This document shows, in pieces, positions 1 through 8,745 of a DNA stretch of 40,329 nucleotides. The notes under the pieces are model-generated. The model ran no database searches. It worked only from the letters and a program-made list of their open reading frames with translations, and had not been told where the DNA came from. The DNA comes from Bifidobacterium scaligerum (GTDB taxonomy: Bacteria > Actinomycetota > Actinomycetes > Actinomycetales > Bifidobacteriaceae), in contig NZ_PGLQ01000012.1 of the NCBI RefSeq assembly GCF_002802865.1, positions 1 to 40,329 of the forward strand. Reading direction: 5' to 3'. The position numbers were made by a program, and so were the translations under genes. Numbering within the stretch: position 1 is the stretch's first letter; each line of letters opens with the position of its first letter.

Positions 1-28
1 ACCTCTAACCAACCTCACCCCCCCCGCC

Positions 29-48
29 GATTGTGCTGGAGCACAATC
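29..48 (+). terminator. Short stem-loop, possible terminator of the upstream gene
   Basis: GATTGTGCT (29-37) and AGCACAATC (40-48) are exact reverse complements, giving a tight hairpin followed by a short T-containing stretch (ATCTTTA). It lies about 220 bp upstream of the first gene, so it probably ends a gene outside the window. The T-tract is weak. Confidence 0.4.
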
Positions 49-144
49 ATCTTTAGGTTCTGCGATATAGAACATCAGCTTGTCTGCTCGTAGACTGCAA
101 AGCAACCAAGGAATCCACAAGGATTTCATGCAGTCGCCGAGCGG

Positions 145-201
145 ATGACTTCTAGGAAACGCGAAACGATGCACCGGAAACAATTGTTTCGATTGTGTAT
201 C
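145..201 (+). promoter_or_regulatory. Candidate nitrogen-control operator upstream of the taurine operon
   Basis: The gene-free leader (1-269) holds a perfect 14-bp palindrome, GAAACAATTGTTTC, at 177-190. Around it are ATGAC-N6-GAAAC (145-160) and, in the opposite orientation, GTTTC-N6-GTATC (186-201). Both are one base away from the actinobacterial GlnR half-site layout GTnAC-N6-GAAAC. A nitrogen regulator would suit a taurine-nitrogen operon. This is inference: which regulator this strain has cannot be seen here, and no convincing -35/-10 pair was found. Confidence 0.4.
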
Positions 202-269
202 GTGCACATTTCTTTGCTTATTGGATCTCATCTATTCGGCTACCCGAAGCCCCATGAAAGGACGAGACG

Positions 270-1631
270 ATGAGCGAATCACTGGCAACCAAGGAACTGA
301 CCGGCGAAGAAGTGGCCGAGCTGCACCGCGAGTATGTGATGCAGTCCTGGCACAAGCAGGGCGAGCCGGTGATGCCGGTTAAGTCCGCCAAGGGCATCTA
401 TGTCTACGATTACGACGGCAACAAGTATGCCGACATGTCGTCCCTGCTCGTGTGTTCCAACCTCGGCCATGAACTGCCGGAGATCGTGGACGCCATCAAG
501 GATCAGGCCGATAAGATGTGCTTCATGGCACCGGCCTACGCTTCCGAGCCGAAGTCCAAGCTCGCCAAGATGATCGTCGATCTGGCTGGCAACGACTTCT
601 ACCAGCGCGTGTTCTTCACCAACGGCGGCGCCGACTCCAACGAGAACGCCATCAAGATGGCCCGCATGGTGACCGGCCGCCAGAAGATCTTCAGCTGCTA
701 CCGCTCCTACCACGGCTCCACTCTGGGCGCCTCCTTCGCCTCCGGCGACTGGCGTCGTTTCGCCACCGAGGCCGGCGGTGCGGCCCCGAGCTTCGTGCAC
801 TTCATGAACCCGAACATGTATGAGGATGGCTTCAACCGCGGCGAGGACGACGACAAGGTCACCGCCCTCTACTTGAAGCGCCTCGAAGACCAGCTCATCT
901 ACGAGAACCCGGATGATGTGGCCGCCATCCTGATGGAATCCATCGTCGGCGCCAACGGCGTGATCCTGCCGCCCAAGGGCTACATGGAAGGCGTGCGCGC
1001 CCTGTGCGACAAGTACGGCATTCTGATGATCTGCGACGAAGTCATGGCCGGCTGGTGCCGCACCGGCAAGATGTTCGCCTGGCAGAACTTCGACATCAAG
1101 CCCGATATCTTCACCTTCGCCAAGGGCGTCACCTGCGGTTATGTGCCGCTGGGCGGCGTGGTGGTCTCCAAGCAGATCTCCGACTACTTCACCGACCACG
1201 TGCTGCAGTGCGGCCTGACCTACTCCGGCCATACGCTGGCCTGCGCCGCCGGCGTCGCCGCCGTCAACTACTACGTCGAGCACGACATCGCCGGTCATGT
1301 CAAGGAGATGGAAGGCATTTTGAAGCCGTTCCTTGAGGAGATGGAAGCCAAGCACAAGTGCGTGGGCGAATCCCGCTGCATCGGCCTGTTCTCCGCCATG
1401 ACCATCGTGAAGAACAAGGAGACCCGCGAGCTGATGAGCCCGTACCACACCGCCAACCCGGTGATGGGCAAGATCATGGGTGCCCTGAAGGACAAGGGCT
1501 TCCTCACCTTCGGCCGTGAGACCAACGTGAACATCTGCCCGCCGCTGACCATCACGGCCGAAGAGCTCAAGGCCGAACTGCCCAAGGTGGACGAAGTCCT
1601 CACTTGGGTCGACGAAAACTTCTGCGACTGA
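270..1631 (+). CDS. toa: Taurine aminotransferase, class III PLP enzyme (likely taurine:2-oxoglutarate type)
   Basis: Predicted cytosolic PLP-dependent class III aminotransferase, 453 aa, the usual length. The likely PLP lysine is Lys285 in FTFAKGVTCGYVPLGG. The cofactor pocket motifs are FFTNGGADSNENAIKMAR (about 115-132) and ICDEVMAGWCRTG, with the PLP-ring Asp in CDEV. Taurine is favoured over GABA or ornithine as substrate because the next gene is a sulfoacetaldehyde-reductase-type alcohol dehydrogenase and a TauABC-like importer follows. The same pair has been characterised in Bifidobacterium kashiwanohense as taurine:2-oxoglutarate aminotransferase plus TauF. The reaction would be taurine + 2-oxoglutarate to sulfoacetaldehyde + glutamate. 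ATG 270 follows an AAAGGA-type ribosome site. The reductase starts 30 bp after the stop, so the two are probably co-transcribed. Use of pyruvate as acceptor cannot be excluded from sequence. Confidence 0.82.
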   Translation: MSESLATKELTGEEVAELHREYVMQSWHKQGEPVMPVKSAKGIYVYDYDGNKYADMSSLLVCSNLGHELPEIVDAIKDQADKMCFMAPAYASEPKSKLAKMIVDLAGNDFYQRVFFTNGGADSNENAIKMARMVTGRQKIFSCYRSYHGSTLGASFASGDWRRFATEAGGAAPSFVHFMNPNMYEDGFNRGEDDDKVTALYLKRLEDQLIYENPDDVAAILMESIVGANGVILPPKGYMEGVRALCDKYGILMICDEVMAGWCRTGKMFAWQNFDIKPDIFTFAKGVTCGYVPLGGVVVSKQISDYFTDHVLQCGLTYSGHTLACAAGVAAVNYYVEHDIAGHVKEMEGILKPFLEEMEAKHKCVGESRCIGLFSAMTIVKNKETRELMSPYHTANPVMGKIMGALKDKGFLTFGRETNVNICPPLTITAEELKAELPKVDEVLTWVDENFCD

Positions 1632-1661
1632 GCCGCGCTCCAGCAGGAAAGGAAACCGATC

Positions 1662-2792
1662 ATGCTTTGGGATTACCAGCAGCCGGTCGCTATCCGCTTC
1701 GGCAACGGCCGCGTACGTGAGATCAAGGACGTTGCCGCTGAAATGGGACTGACGGAAGGTGGCTTGCTCGTCTCTGAACGTCTGTTCGCGCAAAACGGTA
1801 CCGCCGAGCGCATCGTCAAGGATTCTGAAGGTGCGATCACTGAAATCTTCTCCGACTTCTCGCCCAACCCGGACGTCACCGAAGTGGACAAAGCCGCCGC
1901 ACTGATCCGCGACAAGCACCTGAAGTTCGTTGTCGCGATGGGCGGCGGCAGCGCGATGGACCTCGCCAAGTCGGCCGCCAGCATCGCGCTGACGAACGAC
2001 TCCATCACCGAATACCACGGCACCGGCAAGGCCATGCCGCAGGAGCATCTGCCGATTATCGCCGTGCCGACCACCGCCGGCACCGGTTCCGAGGTCACCT
2101 GCGTCTCGGTGCTCACCAACCGTGTGCTTGGCAAGAAGGCACCGATTGTTTCCGACGGCTTCTTCCCGTCCGTGGCCATCATCGACCCGGAACTGACCTA
2201 TTCGGTACCGCCGCACGTCACCGCCTCCACTGGCATGGATGTGCTGAGCCAGGCGATCGAAGGCTACTGGAGCAAGGGCCATCAGCCGATCTGCGACGCC
2301 TGTGCCATTCATGCCGCACCGCTGGTCTTCAAGTACCTGCCGATCGCCGTGGCCGAGCCGGACAACGCCGAAGCCCGACAGAAGATGTGCGAAGCCTCGG
2401 TGATCGCGGGCCTTGCGTTCACGTTGCCAAAGACCACATCCTCCCACGCCTGCTCCTTCCCGCTGACCAATATTCACGGCATTCCGCACGGAGAGGCTTG
2501 TGGCCTGACGTTGGACTGGTTCGCCCGCGTCAATAAGGACGCCCAGCATGGCCGCGTGCAGGAGTTCGCCCGCGCCATCGGTTTCGAGGATGTCGATGCC
2601 ATGGCAGACGCCATCCACGAGCTCAAGGTCAAGGTGGGATTGCGTACGGGGCTCAAGGACCTCAACCTGAACGCCGACCAGATCGCCGATCTGGTGCGCA
2701 TCAGCCGACACCCGAACCTGTACAACAACCCGGTTGAAATCACCGACGAGATGCTGCAGGAGATGTACGAGCATCTCGCCGCAACCGACTGA
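1662..2792 (+). CDS. tauF: Sulfoacetaldehyde reductase, metal-dependent alcohol dehydrogenase family (TauF-like)
   Basis: 376-aa member of the iron-type alcohol dehydrogenase family. It would reduce sulfoacetaldehyde to isethionate with NAD(P)H, removing the aldehyde made by the upstream aminotransferase. Visible motifs are the nucleotide-binding VVAMGGGSAMDLAKS (about 90-104) and VPTTAGTGSEVT (about 134-145). Metal-ligand positions read Asp193, Gln197, His262 and His276 (GMDVLSQAIE, SSHACSF, IPHGEA). The second ligand is Gln where classical FucO-type enzymes have His. ATG 1662 is preceded by AGGAAAGGAAA. The gene is tightly coupled to the aminotransferase. Without that context one would say only Fe-ADH, with phosphonoacetaldehyde reductase as the nearest alternative. 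Confidence 0.8.
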   Translation: MLWDYQQPVAIRFGNGRVREIKDVAAEMGLTEGGLLVSERLFAQNGTAERIVKDSEGAITEIFSDFSPNPDVTEVDKAAALIRDKHLKFVVAMGGGSAMDLAKSAASIALTNDSITEYHGTGKAMPQEHLPIIAVPTTAGTGSEVTCVSVLTNRVLGKKAPIVSDGFFPSVAIIDPELTYSVPPHVTASTGMDVLSQAIEGYWSKGHQPICDACAIHAAPLVFKYLPIAVAEPDNAEARQKMCEASVIAGLAFTLPKTTSSHACSFPLTNIHGIPHGEACGLTLDWFARVNKDAQHGRVQEFARAIGFEDVDAMADAIHELKVKVGLRTGLKDLNLNADQIADLVRISRHPNLYNNPVEITDEMLQEMYEHLAATD

Positions 2793-2871
2793 CCGACCGG
2801 GCCGACCGGGGCGACTGAGCTGTCCACCTCAAACGGGTCCGTATATCCCGAGTCCAGTATGTGAACGGCTG

Positions 2872-2887
2872 GTAACCCACCGGAAAC
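2872..2887 (+). promoter_or_regulatory. Exact GlnR-box-like motif before the amidohydrolase gene
   Basis: GTAAC-CCACCG-GAAAC matches GTnAC-N6-GAAAC without mismatch. It lies in the 268-bp gap between the reductase and the amidohydrolase. A further GTAAC occurs at 2915-2919. The gap also holds a GC-rich inverted repeat around the CCGCATC...GATGCGG segment (about 2978-2998). This suggests the downstream genes have their own nitrogen-responsive promoter. The match is direct; the regulator is inferred. Confidence 0.4.
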
Positions 2888-3060
2888 GCGGCGTTCGCAA
2901 ATCGTAAGCGCTACGTAACCGAATCGATGGTTGCCGGCCGTACAACTCACCTATCACCTGAGGCATTGCGCGCTTCCCGCATCGTTTCCGGATGCGGGAG
3001 CGGCGCGCGGCTCTGCGCACAAAGGCCGCAAGACTACGTAAGAATACCAAGGAGACGATG

Positions 3061-4794
3061 ATGGCAACGCTCTACACCGGCGGCACAATCCGCACCATGA
3101 CAGCGCCCGACGCAACCGTCGAAGCGCTGCTGACGGACGACCGCGGCCACATCGTCTTCGCCGGCGACCTTGAGCAGGCTCGTGATCGTGCTCGTTCGAT
3201 GGTCACCGTGGGTGCCCGTCACCCTGAAGAGCGCGATTTGGCTGGCGCATGTCTGATGCCCGGCTTCATCGACTCCCATTCGCACTTCGCCGGCATGGGC
3301 CAGCGTCTGACGGACGCCGACCTGGCCGGCTGTGCGGATTTCGCCGAAATCGGCACCCGACTCAAGACGTTCCTTGCCGCGCATCCGCTACCCGCTGGCG
3401 GCGTGCTGCACGGCTTTAATTATGACCAAAACGAGCTGGCTGAAGGCGTGCACCCCGACCGTCACGTACTCGACGCCCTGCTCGGCGACGTGCCTACGGT
3501 GATCGCCCACGTTTCCGGACATGTCATCATCTGCAACACCGCATTGCTCAAGCTGATCGGCCTCGACCTTGAGCAGGCCGAGGTGCCGGCCGGTGGCGTG
3601 TACGGCCGCGACGACAACGGCGAACTCAACGGCTACTTCGCCGAAACCCCGGCGATCATGCCTATTCTCATGCACCCGGCCGTGATGCCGAAGCAAGGTA
3701 TTGAAGGACTCGTCGGCGCAATTCAAGACGAATACGCCTCCCATGGCATCACCACTTGCCAGGATGGCGCGACGGCCCCCGGATATGCCGAACGGTTCGT
3801 CAAACTGGCTGAAGCCCACACGCTGAAGCTCGACCTGACCTGCTACCCGATGATGGGACAGGACCTCGATGCCGTGTTCGACTCCGTCGGCTCCTATGCC
3901 AGCGGCGGCACCAGCGAAGGCATCCAATACTTGAACCACCTGCGTTTCGGTGGCGTGAAACTGTTCGTGGACGGCTCTCCGCAAGCCCGTGGCGCGTGGC
4001 TGAGCGAACCGTACCGGCCGCTGCCGGCATCCGCGCACGCCAATGCCAACGCCAGCGAGCCGGCCGGCTACCGCGGCGCGGGCATCCTGAGCGACGAAGC
4101 CATGCGCGCATTCCTCGACCATGCCCTCGAACGCGGCTGGAAGGTGATGGCCCACTGTAACGGCGACGCCGCCAGCGAACAGTTCCTCACCCAGTACACC
4201 GCCGCCTACCGTGCCAGTAGCAAGCCCGACAAATTCGACCTGCGCCCGGTGATGGTTCACTGCCAGCTCACCCGTCGCGACCAGTATGCGCGCATGGCCG
4301 CAGTGCACATGATTCCTTCCATCTTCGTGTCCCACTGCTGGTTCTGGGGCGACGCCCACATCAAGAACCTGGGATTCGAGCGTGCCTCGCGTATCTCCGC
4401 CGTGCGCGATGCGCTGAGCTACAACCTTCCCTTCACCTTCCACACCGATTCGCCGATCGTGCCGCCGGACCTCATCTTCGCCGCATGGTGTGCGATGACC
4501 CGCGTCACCAAGTACGGTGTGGCGCTTGACCAGACGCAATGCGTCGGTGCATGGGAGGCGTTCGGCGCCATCACCCGCAACGCCGCCTACCAGTACGGCG
4601 AAGAAGCGCGCAAGGGCACGTTGGAAGCCGGCAAACTCGCCGACATGACCATTCTTGACACGGACCCGCTGGCCGTGTCGACACAGCCGGGTCCGCATGA
4701 CCCGCAGCAGGACCGGGCCGAAGCCGCGGTTCGCGTCCGCAAACTCCATGTACTCGAAACCATCAAGGAAGGAACCACGGTTTGGACGGCATAA
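3061..4794 (+). CDS. YtcJ-like metal-dependent amidohydrolase (Amidohydro_3), substrate unknown
   Basis: 577-aa amidohydrolase of the YtcJ/COG1574 type. It has a short N-terminal beta segment (TLYTGGTIRTM), then the metal-binding HxH in PGFIDSHSHF (His73, His75), GVKLFVDGS in mid-protein, MAHCNGDAA and VHCQLTRRD (further His ligands), and the late Asp in FHTDSPI. No signal peptide is visible, so it should act in the cytosol. The family cleaves amide or ester-type bonds in varied small molecules. Placed between the taurine-degrading genes and the transporters, it might release taurine or another amine from an N-acylated sulfonate; that is inference from position only. ATG 3061 was chosen over ATG 3058 because AAGGAG sits at the better distance. 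It probably shares an operon with the transporter 49 bp downstream. Confidence 0.7.
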   Translation: MATLYTGGTIRTMTAPDATVEALLTDDRGHIVFAGDLEQARDRARSMVTVGARHPEERDLAGACLMPGFIDSHSHFAGMGQRLTDADLAGCADFAEIGTRLKTFLAAHPLPAGGVLHGFNYDQNELAEGVHPDRHVLDALLGDVPTVIAHVSGHVIICNTALLKLIGLDLEQAEVPAGGVYGRDDNGELNGYFAETPAIMPILMHPAVMPKQGIEGLVGAIQDEYASHGITTCQDGATAPGYAERFVKLAEAHTLKLDLTCYPMMGQDLDAVFDSVGSYASGGTSEGIQYLNHLRFGGVKLFVDGSPQARGAWLSEPYRPLPASAHANANASEPAGYRGAGILSDEAMRAFLDHALERGWKVMAHCNGDAASEQFLTQYTAAYRASSKPDKFDLRPVMVHCQLTRRDQYARMAAVHMIPSIFVSHCWFWGDAHIKNLGFERASRISAVRDALSYNLPFTFHTDSPIVPPDLIFAAWCAMTRVTKYGVALDQTQCVGAWEAFGAITRNAAYQYGEEARKGTLEAGKLADMTILDTDPLAVSTQPGPHDPQQDRAEAAVRVRKLHVLETIKEGTTVWTA

Positions 4795-4843
4795 GCGCCG
4801 AGCGCTAACTGCGCCGGCACGCAACGATAAGAGAGGCATCGTT

Positions 4844-6487
4844 ATGGGAAAGACACACAGCACTGCCAAGGCGGCACCATCGGATACGGCATCGAAGGCA
4901 AGCGCGCCTGACGTCCGGCCATTCGGTTGGCGAGACAAAATCGGATACATGTGCGGCGACTTCGGCACGGACTTCATGTTCGTGTTCGCCGGCACCTGGT
5001 TCATGATCTTCTACACCAAGGTGATGGGTGTTCCCGGCACCATCGTCGGCACGCTGTTCCTGCTTGCCCGTCTGCTCGACGCGGTGATGGACGTGACCGT
5101 CGGCGTGGTGGTCGATCGCTCCAAGGACCATCCGGGCGGCAAGTTCCGCGTGACCATGATGCGTTTCACCGCGCCATTGGTGCTGCTGTCCTTCCTGATG
5201 TACCAGACCTTCGCCATCGACGCCGCCATGTGGGTCAAGATCGTCTACATGTCCATCACCTACGTGGTGTGGTGCTTCTTCTACTCCTGCGTCAACATCC
5301 CGTTCGGCTCTCTGGCCTCCACGATTTCCGCCGACGCCGACGACCGTACCAGCCTGTCCACCATGCGCAGCATGGGTGGCACCATCGGCGGCCTGATCCT
5401 CGGCATCGTGGCCCCGATCGTCATCTACCAGAAGGTGAACGGCCATCAGGTGATTCGCGGCGGCGACGGCACGCACATCTTCTCCATCGTGGCGGCCGTC
5501 GTATCCATCGCCGCGTTCATCGGCTACGTGATCTGCTACTTCAACGTCACCGAACGCGTGCACCCCGACCCGGATCAGAACGCGAAGGAAGGGGAGAAGC
5601 GTTCGCCGATCCACATGATCGCCAACGCCTTCTCCTCCCGCTCGATGCTCGGCATCGTGGCGGCCGCGCTCAGCCTGCTCGTGGCCCAGCTGTTCAGCAA
5701 CCAGCTGATGACCTACGTGTACACCGACGTGTTCGGTTCGGCGGCGCTCGCCTCGATCTCCGGTCTGCTCGGCACGGCGGTGATGTTCCTGGTGGTGCCG
5801 TTCGTCAAGCCTCTGACCAAGCGCTTCGGTCGCAAGACGATCTGCTCGTTCGCTTCGGCGCTCGGTGCCATCGCCATGTTGCTGCTGTTCGTGATCCAAA
5901 CCCGCAACGGCATGGTGTTCCTGATCGGCGCAGTGTTCATGTACTTCGCGCTGATGGGCTTCAACCTCGTGATCTGGGCCATGATCACCGACGTGATCGA
6001 CGATATCGAAGTCACCAGAGACACCCGCGAGGAGGCGACCTGCTTCTCCTGCTACTCGTTCGCCCGCAAGATCGGTCAGGCTGTCGCCGGCGAGCTGGCC
6101 GGCCTATCCCTCGATTGGGTGGGATACCAGTCCGGTGCCACCGCGGTGCAGTCCACGGCGACCAAAGCCGCGCTGTACAACGTGGCGACTTTGGTGCCGG
6201 GCGTGTTCTTCCTGCTCACGTTCGTGTGCTTGGTCGTGATCTATCCCTTAAGCCGCGACCGTGTGCTCTACAACGTCGAGGTGCTGCGCGTCAAGCGCAA
6301 GGGCCTGACCGGTGACGAGGCGCGGCTGCTCGTCAAGTACGAAGGCATCACTCCCACCGGTGTCACTCCGGAAGGCAGCACGATCGAATGGCCTGACTTC
6401 CACGAACTCGACAAGGCCCGCGAACTGTCCGCCCGTACGGGAGTGGCGATTCGCGATCCGCAGGGGGCAGCGGCAGACGACCGGTGA
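4844..6487 (+). CDS. GPH/MelB-type MFS transporter in the taurine cluster
   Basis: 547-aa polytopic membrane protein of the glycoside-pentoside-hexuronide:cation symporter branch of MFS. The opening segment matches that family: MCGDFGTDFMFVFAG, then LLARLLDAVMDVTVGVVVDRS followed by a basic loop (GGKFRVTMMR). About 12 hydrophobic segments follow, with a hydrophilic cytosolic tail (about 495-547). The N-terminal 30 residues are polar. ATG 4844 has GAGAGG 7 bp upstream and follows the amidohydrolase by 49 bp. GPH proteins usually carry sugars, but this one sits among taurine genes, so export of isethionate or import of a taurine conjugate is possible. The substrate cannot be read from the sequence. 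Confidence 0.72.
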   Translation: MGKTHSTAKAAPSDTASKASAPDVRPFGWRDKIGYMCGDFGTDFMFVFAGTWFMIFYTKVMGVPGTIVGTLFLLARLLDAVMDVTVGVVVDRSKDHPGGKFRVTMMRFTAPLVLLSFLMYQTFAIDAAMWVKIVYMSITYVVWCFFYSCVNIPFGSLASTISADADDRTSLSTMRSMGGTIGGLILGIVAPIVIYQKVNGHQVIRGGDGTHIFSIVAAVVSIAAFIGYVICYFNVTERVHPDPDQNAKEGEKRSPIHMIANAFSSRSMLGIVAAALSLLVAQLFSNQLMTYVYTDVFGSAALASISGLLGTAVMFLVVPFVKPLTKRFGRKTICSFASALGAIAMLLLFVIQTRNGMVFLIGAVFMYFALMGFNLVIWAMITDVIDDIEVTRDTREEATCFSCYSFARKIGQAVAGELAGLSLDWVGYQSGATAVQSTATKAALYNVATLVPGVFFLLTFVCLVVIYPLSRDRVLYNVEVLRVKRKGLTGDEARLLVKYEGITPTGVTPEGSTIEWPDFHELDKARELSARTGVAIRDPQGAAADDR

Positions 6488-6544
6488 CGTTCGGCGAGAA
6501 ACCGGGCCGACGAGAAGAACCTGAGATAACAAGGAGAGACGATT

Positions 6545-7477
6545 ATGAGCGATGCAACAACACCGACTCCCGATACGACCGGTGCCCCGACTCCGGTGGT
6601 GGCCGGTACCGCAGTGGCCGGCACCTCGATTGTGGAAGGCGAGGCCACTGCCAAGCGCAAGCCAATGCCGGCATGGATGAAGTCGAAGAAAATCCAGCCG
6701 ATTATCTCCCTCGTACTGCTGATCGCCGTATGGTGGGCGGTCACTTCGGCCGGACTCATCAACTCGCTGTACCTGCCCGGCCCCAAAGCCGTGTGGGACG
6801 CGTTCATCGAGGCCAACAGCTGCCGGCCGGCGTCGGAAGGCTCCTCGCGTATCGTCTGCGGTGAGCAGCAGTACTTCCTCTGGCAGCATCTGGTCGTCTC
6901 TCTGGAGCGTATCGGCGTCGGCATGGCTTTGGGCATTGTGGTCGGCGTGCTGGTGGGCTTCATTCTGGCCGAGATCGGCTGGCTGAACCGCATCATCCTG
7001 CCGTACATCAACTTCATTCGTGCCCTGCCGCCGCTGGGCTACATTGGCCTCTTGATCGTCTGGTTCGGCATCGGCGACACCACCAAGATCTGGCTGCTGT
7101 TCCTGGCCGCATTCCCGCCGATCGTGCTGGCCACCGTCGACGGCATCAACAGCGTGAACCGCGATCGCGTCAACTCGGCGCTGTCCCTCGGCGCATCTCG
7201 GCCCAAGGCGTTCCTGTTCGTGGTCTTCCCGAGCGCCCTGCCGTCCATTATGAACGGCATTCGACTGGCCATCGGCTTCGCATGGACCACCGTGGTGGCC
7301 GCCGAGCTCAACAACGGCATCCCCGGCATCGGCGCGCTGGCCTACCTCTCCGGTACTGAGCTCAATACGCCGTTGACCATCGCCTGCATCTTCGTGATCG
7401 GCATCGCGGCGCTGCTGCTCGACTGGCTGATTCTGGGCATCACCCATCTGGTAACTCCGTGGGTTGGCAAGGAATAA
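6545..7477 (+). CDS. ABC transporter permease, taurine/nitrate/sulfonate type (TauC/SsuC-like)
   Basis: 310-aa inner-membrane permease of the TauC/SsuC/NrtB group. A polar, Thr/Ala/Pro-rich N-terminal 45 residues precede about six transmembrane segments. The loop that contacts the ATPase is seen as SALSLGASRPKAFLFVVFPSALPSIMNGIR (EAA-type, about 215-245; Glu is replaced by Ser as is common in this group). Start ATG 6545 follows AAGGAGAG. It is the first gene of permease - binding protein - ATPase, 58 bp after the MFS gene. It would form the channel for taurine or a related sulfonate, energised by the ATPase encoded two genes downstream. Confidence 0.82.
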   Translation: MSDATTPTPDTTGAPTPVVAGTAVAGTSIVEGEATAKRKPMPAWMKSKKIQPIISLVLLIAVWWAVTSAGLINSLYLPGPKAVWDAFIEANSCRPASEGSSRIVCGEQQYFLWQHLVVSLERIGVGMALGIVVGVLVGFILAEIGWLNRIILPYINFIRALPPLGYIGLLIVWFGIGDTTKIWLLFLAAFPPIVLATVDGINSVNRDRVNSALSLGASRPKAFLFVVFPSALPSIMNGIRLAIGFAWTTVVAAELNNGIPGIGALAYLSGTELNTPLTIACIFVIGIAALLLDWLILGITHLVTPWVGKE

Positions 7478-7520
7478 CGCTCGCGTGAGCATCCGAGTAG
7501 TCATAAGAGAGGAATCGAAC

Positions 7521-8642
7521 ATGCGTGAAACAACCTGTGGAACAATGCTTGGCATTCGTGGAACACGCCGTGAAACAATCCGTAAGATTGGTGCATTGCT
7601 GGTTTCCGCTACGTTGCTCACCAGCCTTGCCGGTTGCGCGAAAATGCCCACCGCAGACGAACTGGTCGGCAACACTTCAGGGGCGGCCGTCACCGACTGC
7701 CCGGTGGAGGGTGCCAAGAACGAGGACTTCACCGGCACCATCCGCATCGCATGGCAGGCCATTCCGAACGCGGATCTGATCGTCAAAGACAAGGGCCTTC
7801 TGGAAGCCTGTCTGCCGAACGCCACGATCCAGTGGAGCCAGTTCAACTCCGGCGGCGACGTGATTCAGGCCTTCGGCTCCAACTCGCTGGACATCGGTCT
7901 GGCCGGCTCCTCTCCGGCGGTGCGGGCGGCGTCCGCTCCGCTGAACCTGCCGGTGAAGGTGATCTGGATTCACGACATCATCGGCGACGCCGAATCTCTG
8001 GTGGCCCGCGGCAGCGACTACAAGTCCATCAAAGACTTGGCCGGCAAGAACATCGCCGTGCCGTTCGGCTCCACGTCGCACTTCTCGCTGCTCTCCGCCC
8101 TGCACAATGCGGGGATGAACGAAACCAGCGTGAACCTCATCAACCTCGACCCAGACAAGATGTCCGCCGCATGGACCCGTGGCGAGATCGACGCGGCCTG
8201 GGTGTGGGACCCGGTCCTGAGCAAGTTGAAGGCGGACGGCGGCACCATTGTGACCTCCAGCGCCGCCACCGCCAAAACCGGTTCCGCCACCTACGATATG
8301 GAACTCGCCACAGACTCCTTCATCAAAGCCAACCCGAAAGTCATGGAAACCTGGACCGCGGTGGAGAACTATGCCGCCGGCCTGATCTCCAGCAAGGAAG
8401 ACGACTCCGCGGAATCCATCTCCACGATTCTCGGCAACTCGGTCGATGACGTGAAGAAGCAGTTCGCCGGATACACCTATCCGCAGGCCAAGGACCAAAG
8501 CGACATCTTCCACGGCCAGCTTCCCGGCATCTTCAAGGCCACCGCCGAATTCCTGAAAACCCAAGGCAGCTTGGACAAGGTGAGCGGCGACTACGCAAGC
8601 GTGCTCTACACCGACGCCATCGACCAGGTGGCCAAGCAATAG
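7521..8642 (+). CDS. Taurine/sulfonate ABC transporter substrate-binding lipoprotein (TauA-like)
   Basis: 373-aa binding protein. The signal sequence ends in the lipobox LAGC (Cys39), so the mature protein is lipid-anchored outside the membrane. The mature part has the NMT1/SsuA-type binding fold: SNSLDIGLAGSSPAVRAASA, the hinge motif LAGKNIAVPFGSTSHFSLL, and EIDAAWVWDPVLSKL. These are typical of taurine, sulfonate and nitrate binders. ATG 7521 follows AGAGAGG; the signal peptide then has a long basic n-region, and an internal ATG nine codons in is an alternative start. Ligand specificity for taurine comes from the neighbouring aminotransferase. A small stem-loop (CGCCTT 8663-8668 / AAGGCG 8679-8684) follows the stop before the ATPase gene. 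Confidence 0.83.
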   Translation: MRETTCGTMLGIRGTRRETIRKIGALLVSATLLTSLAGCAKMPTADELVGNTSGAAVTDCPVEGAKNEDFTGTIRIAWQAIPNADLIVKDKGLLEACLPNATIQWSQFNSGGDVIQAFGSNSLDIGLAGSSPAVRAASAPLNLPVKVIWIHDIIGDAESLVARGSDYKSIKDLAGKNIAVPFGSTSHFSLLSALHNAGMNETSVNLINLDPDKMSAAWTRGEIDAAWVWDPVLSKLKADGGTIVTSSAATAKTGSATYDMELATDSFIKANPKVMETWTAVENYAAGLISSKEDDSAESISTILGNSVDDVKKQFAGYTYPQAKDQSDIFHGQLPGIFKATAEFLKTQGSLDKVSGDYASVLYTDAIDQVAKQ

Positions 8643-8745
8643 CGAAGAGATGATTCGCATTCCGCCTTTCTTGCGGGGAAGGCGATGTCAGCGAAGTTGA
8701 CTGGGCGGTTCGTGACACCGGCCGCCCATAGCGAAAGGACCTATC

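Noticed and set aside
279..2774. Very long open frame on the minus strand (831 codons) opposite the aminotransferase and reductase
   Set aside because: It mirrors the codon pattern of two well-supported plus-strand enzymes in high-GC DNA, has a His/Gly/Asp/Val-rich composition like no known protein, and lacks a ribosome site.
4805..5899. Minus-strand open frame opposite the GPH transporter
   Set aside because: Composition is almost only His, Asp, Glu, Gly, Arg and Val, typical of the complement of a membrane-protein gene in high-GC DNA.
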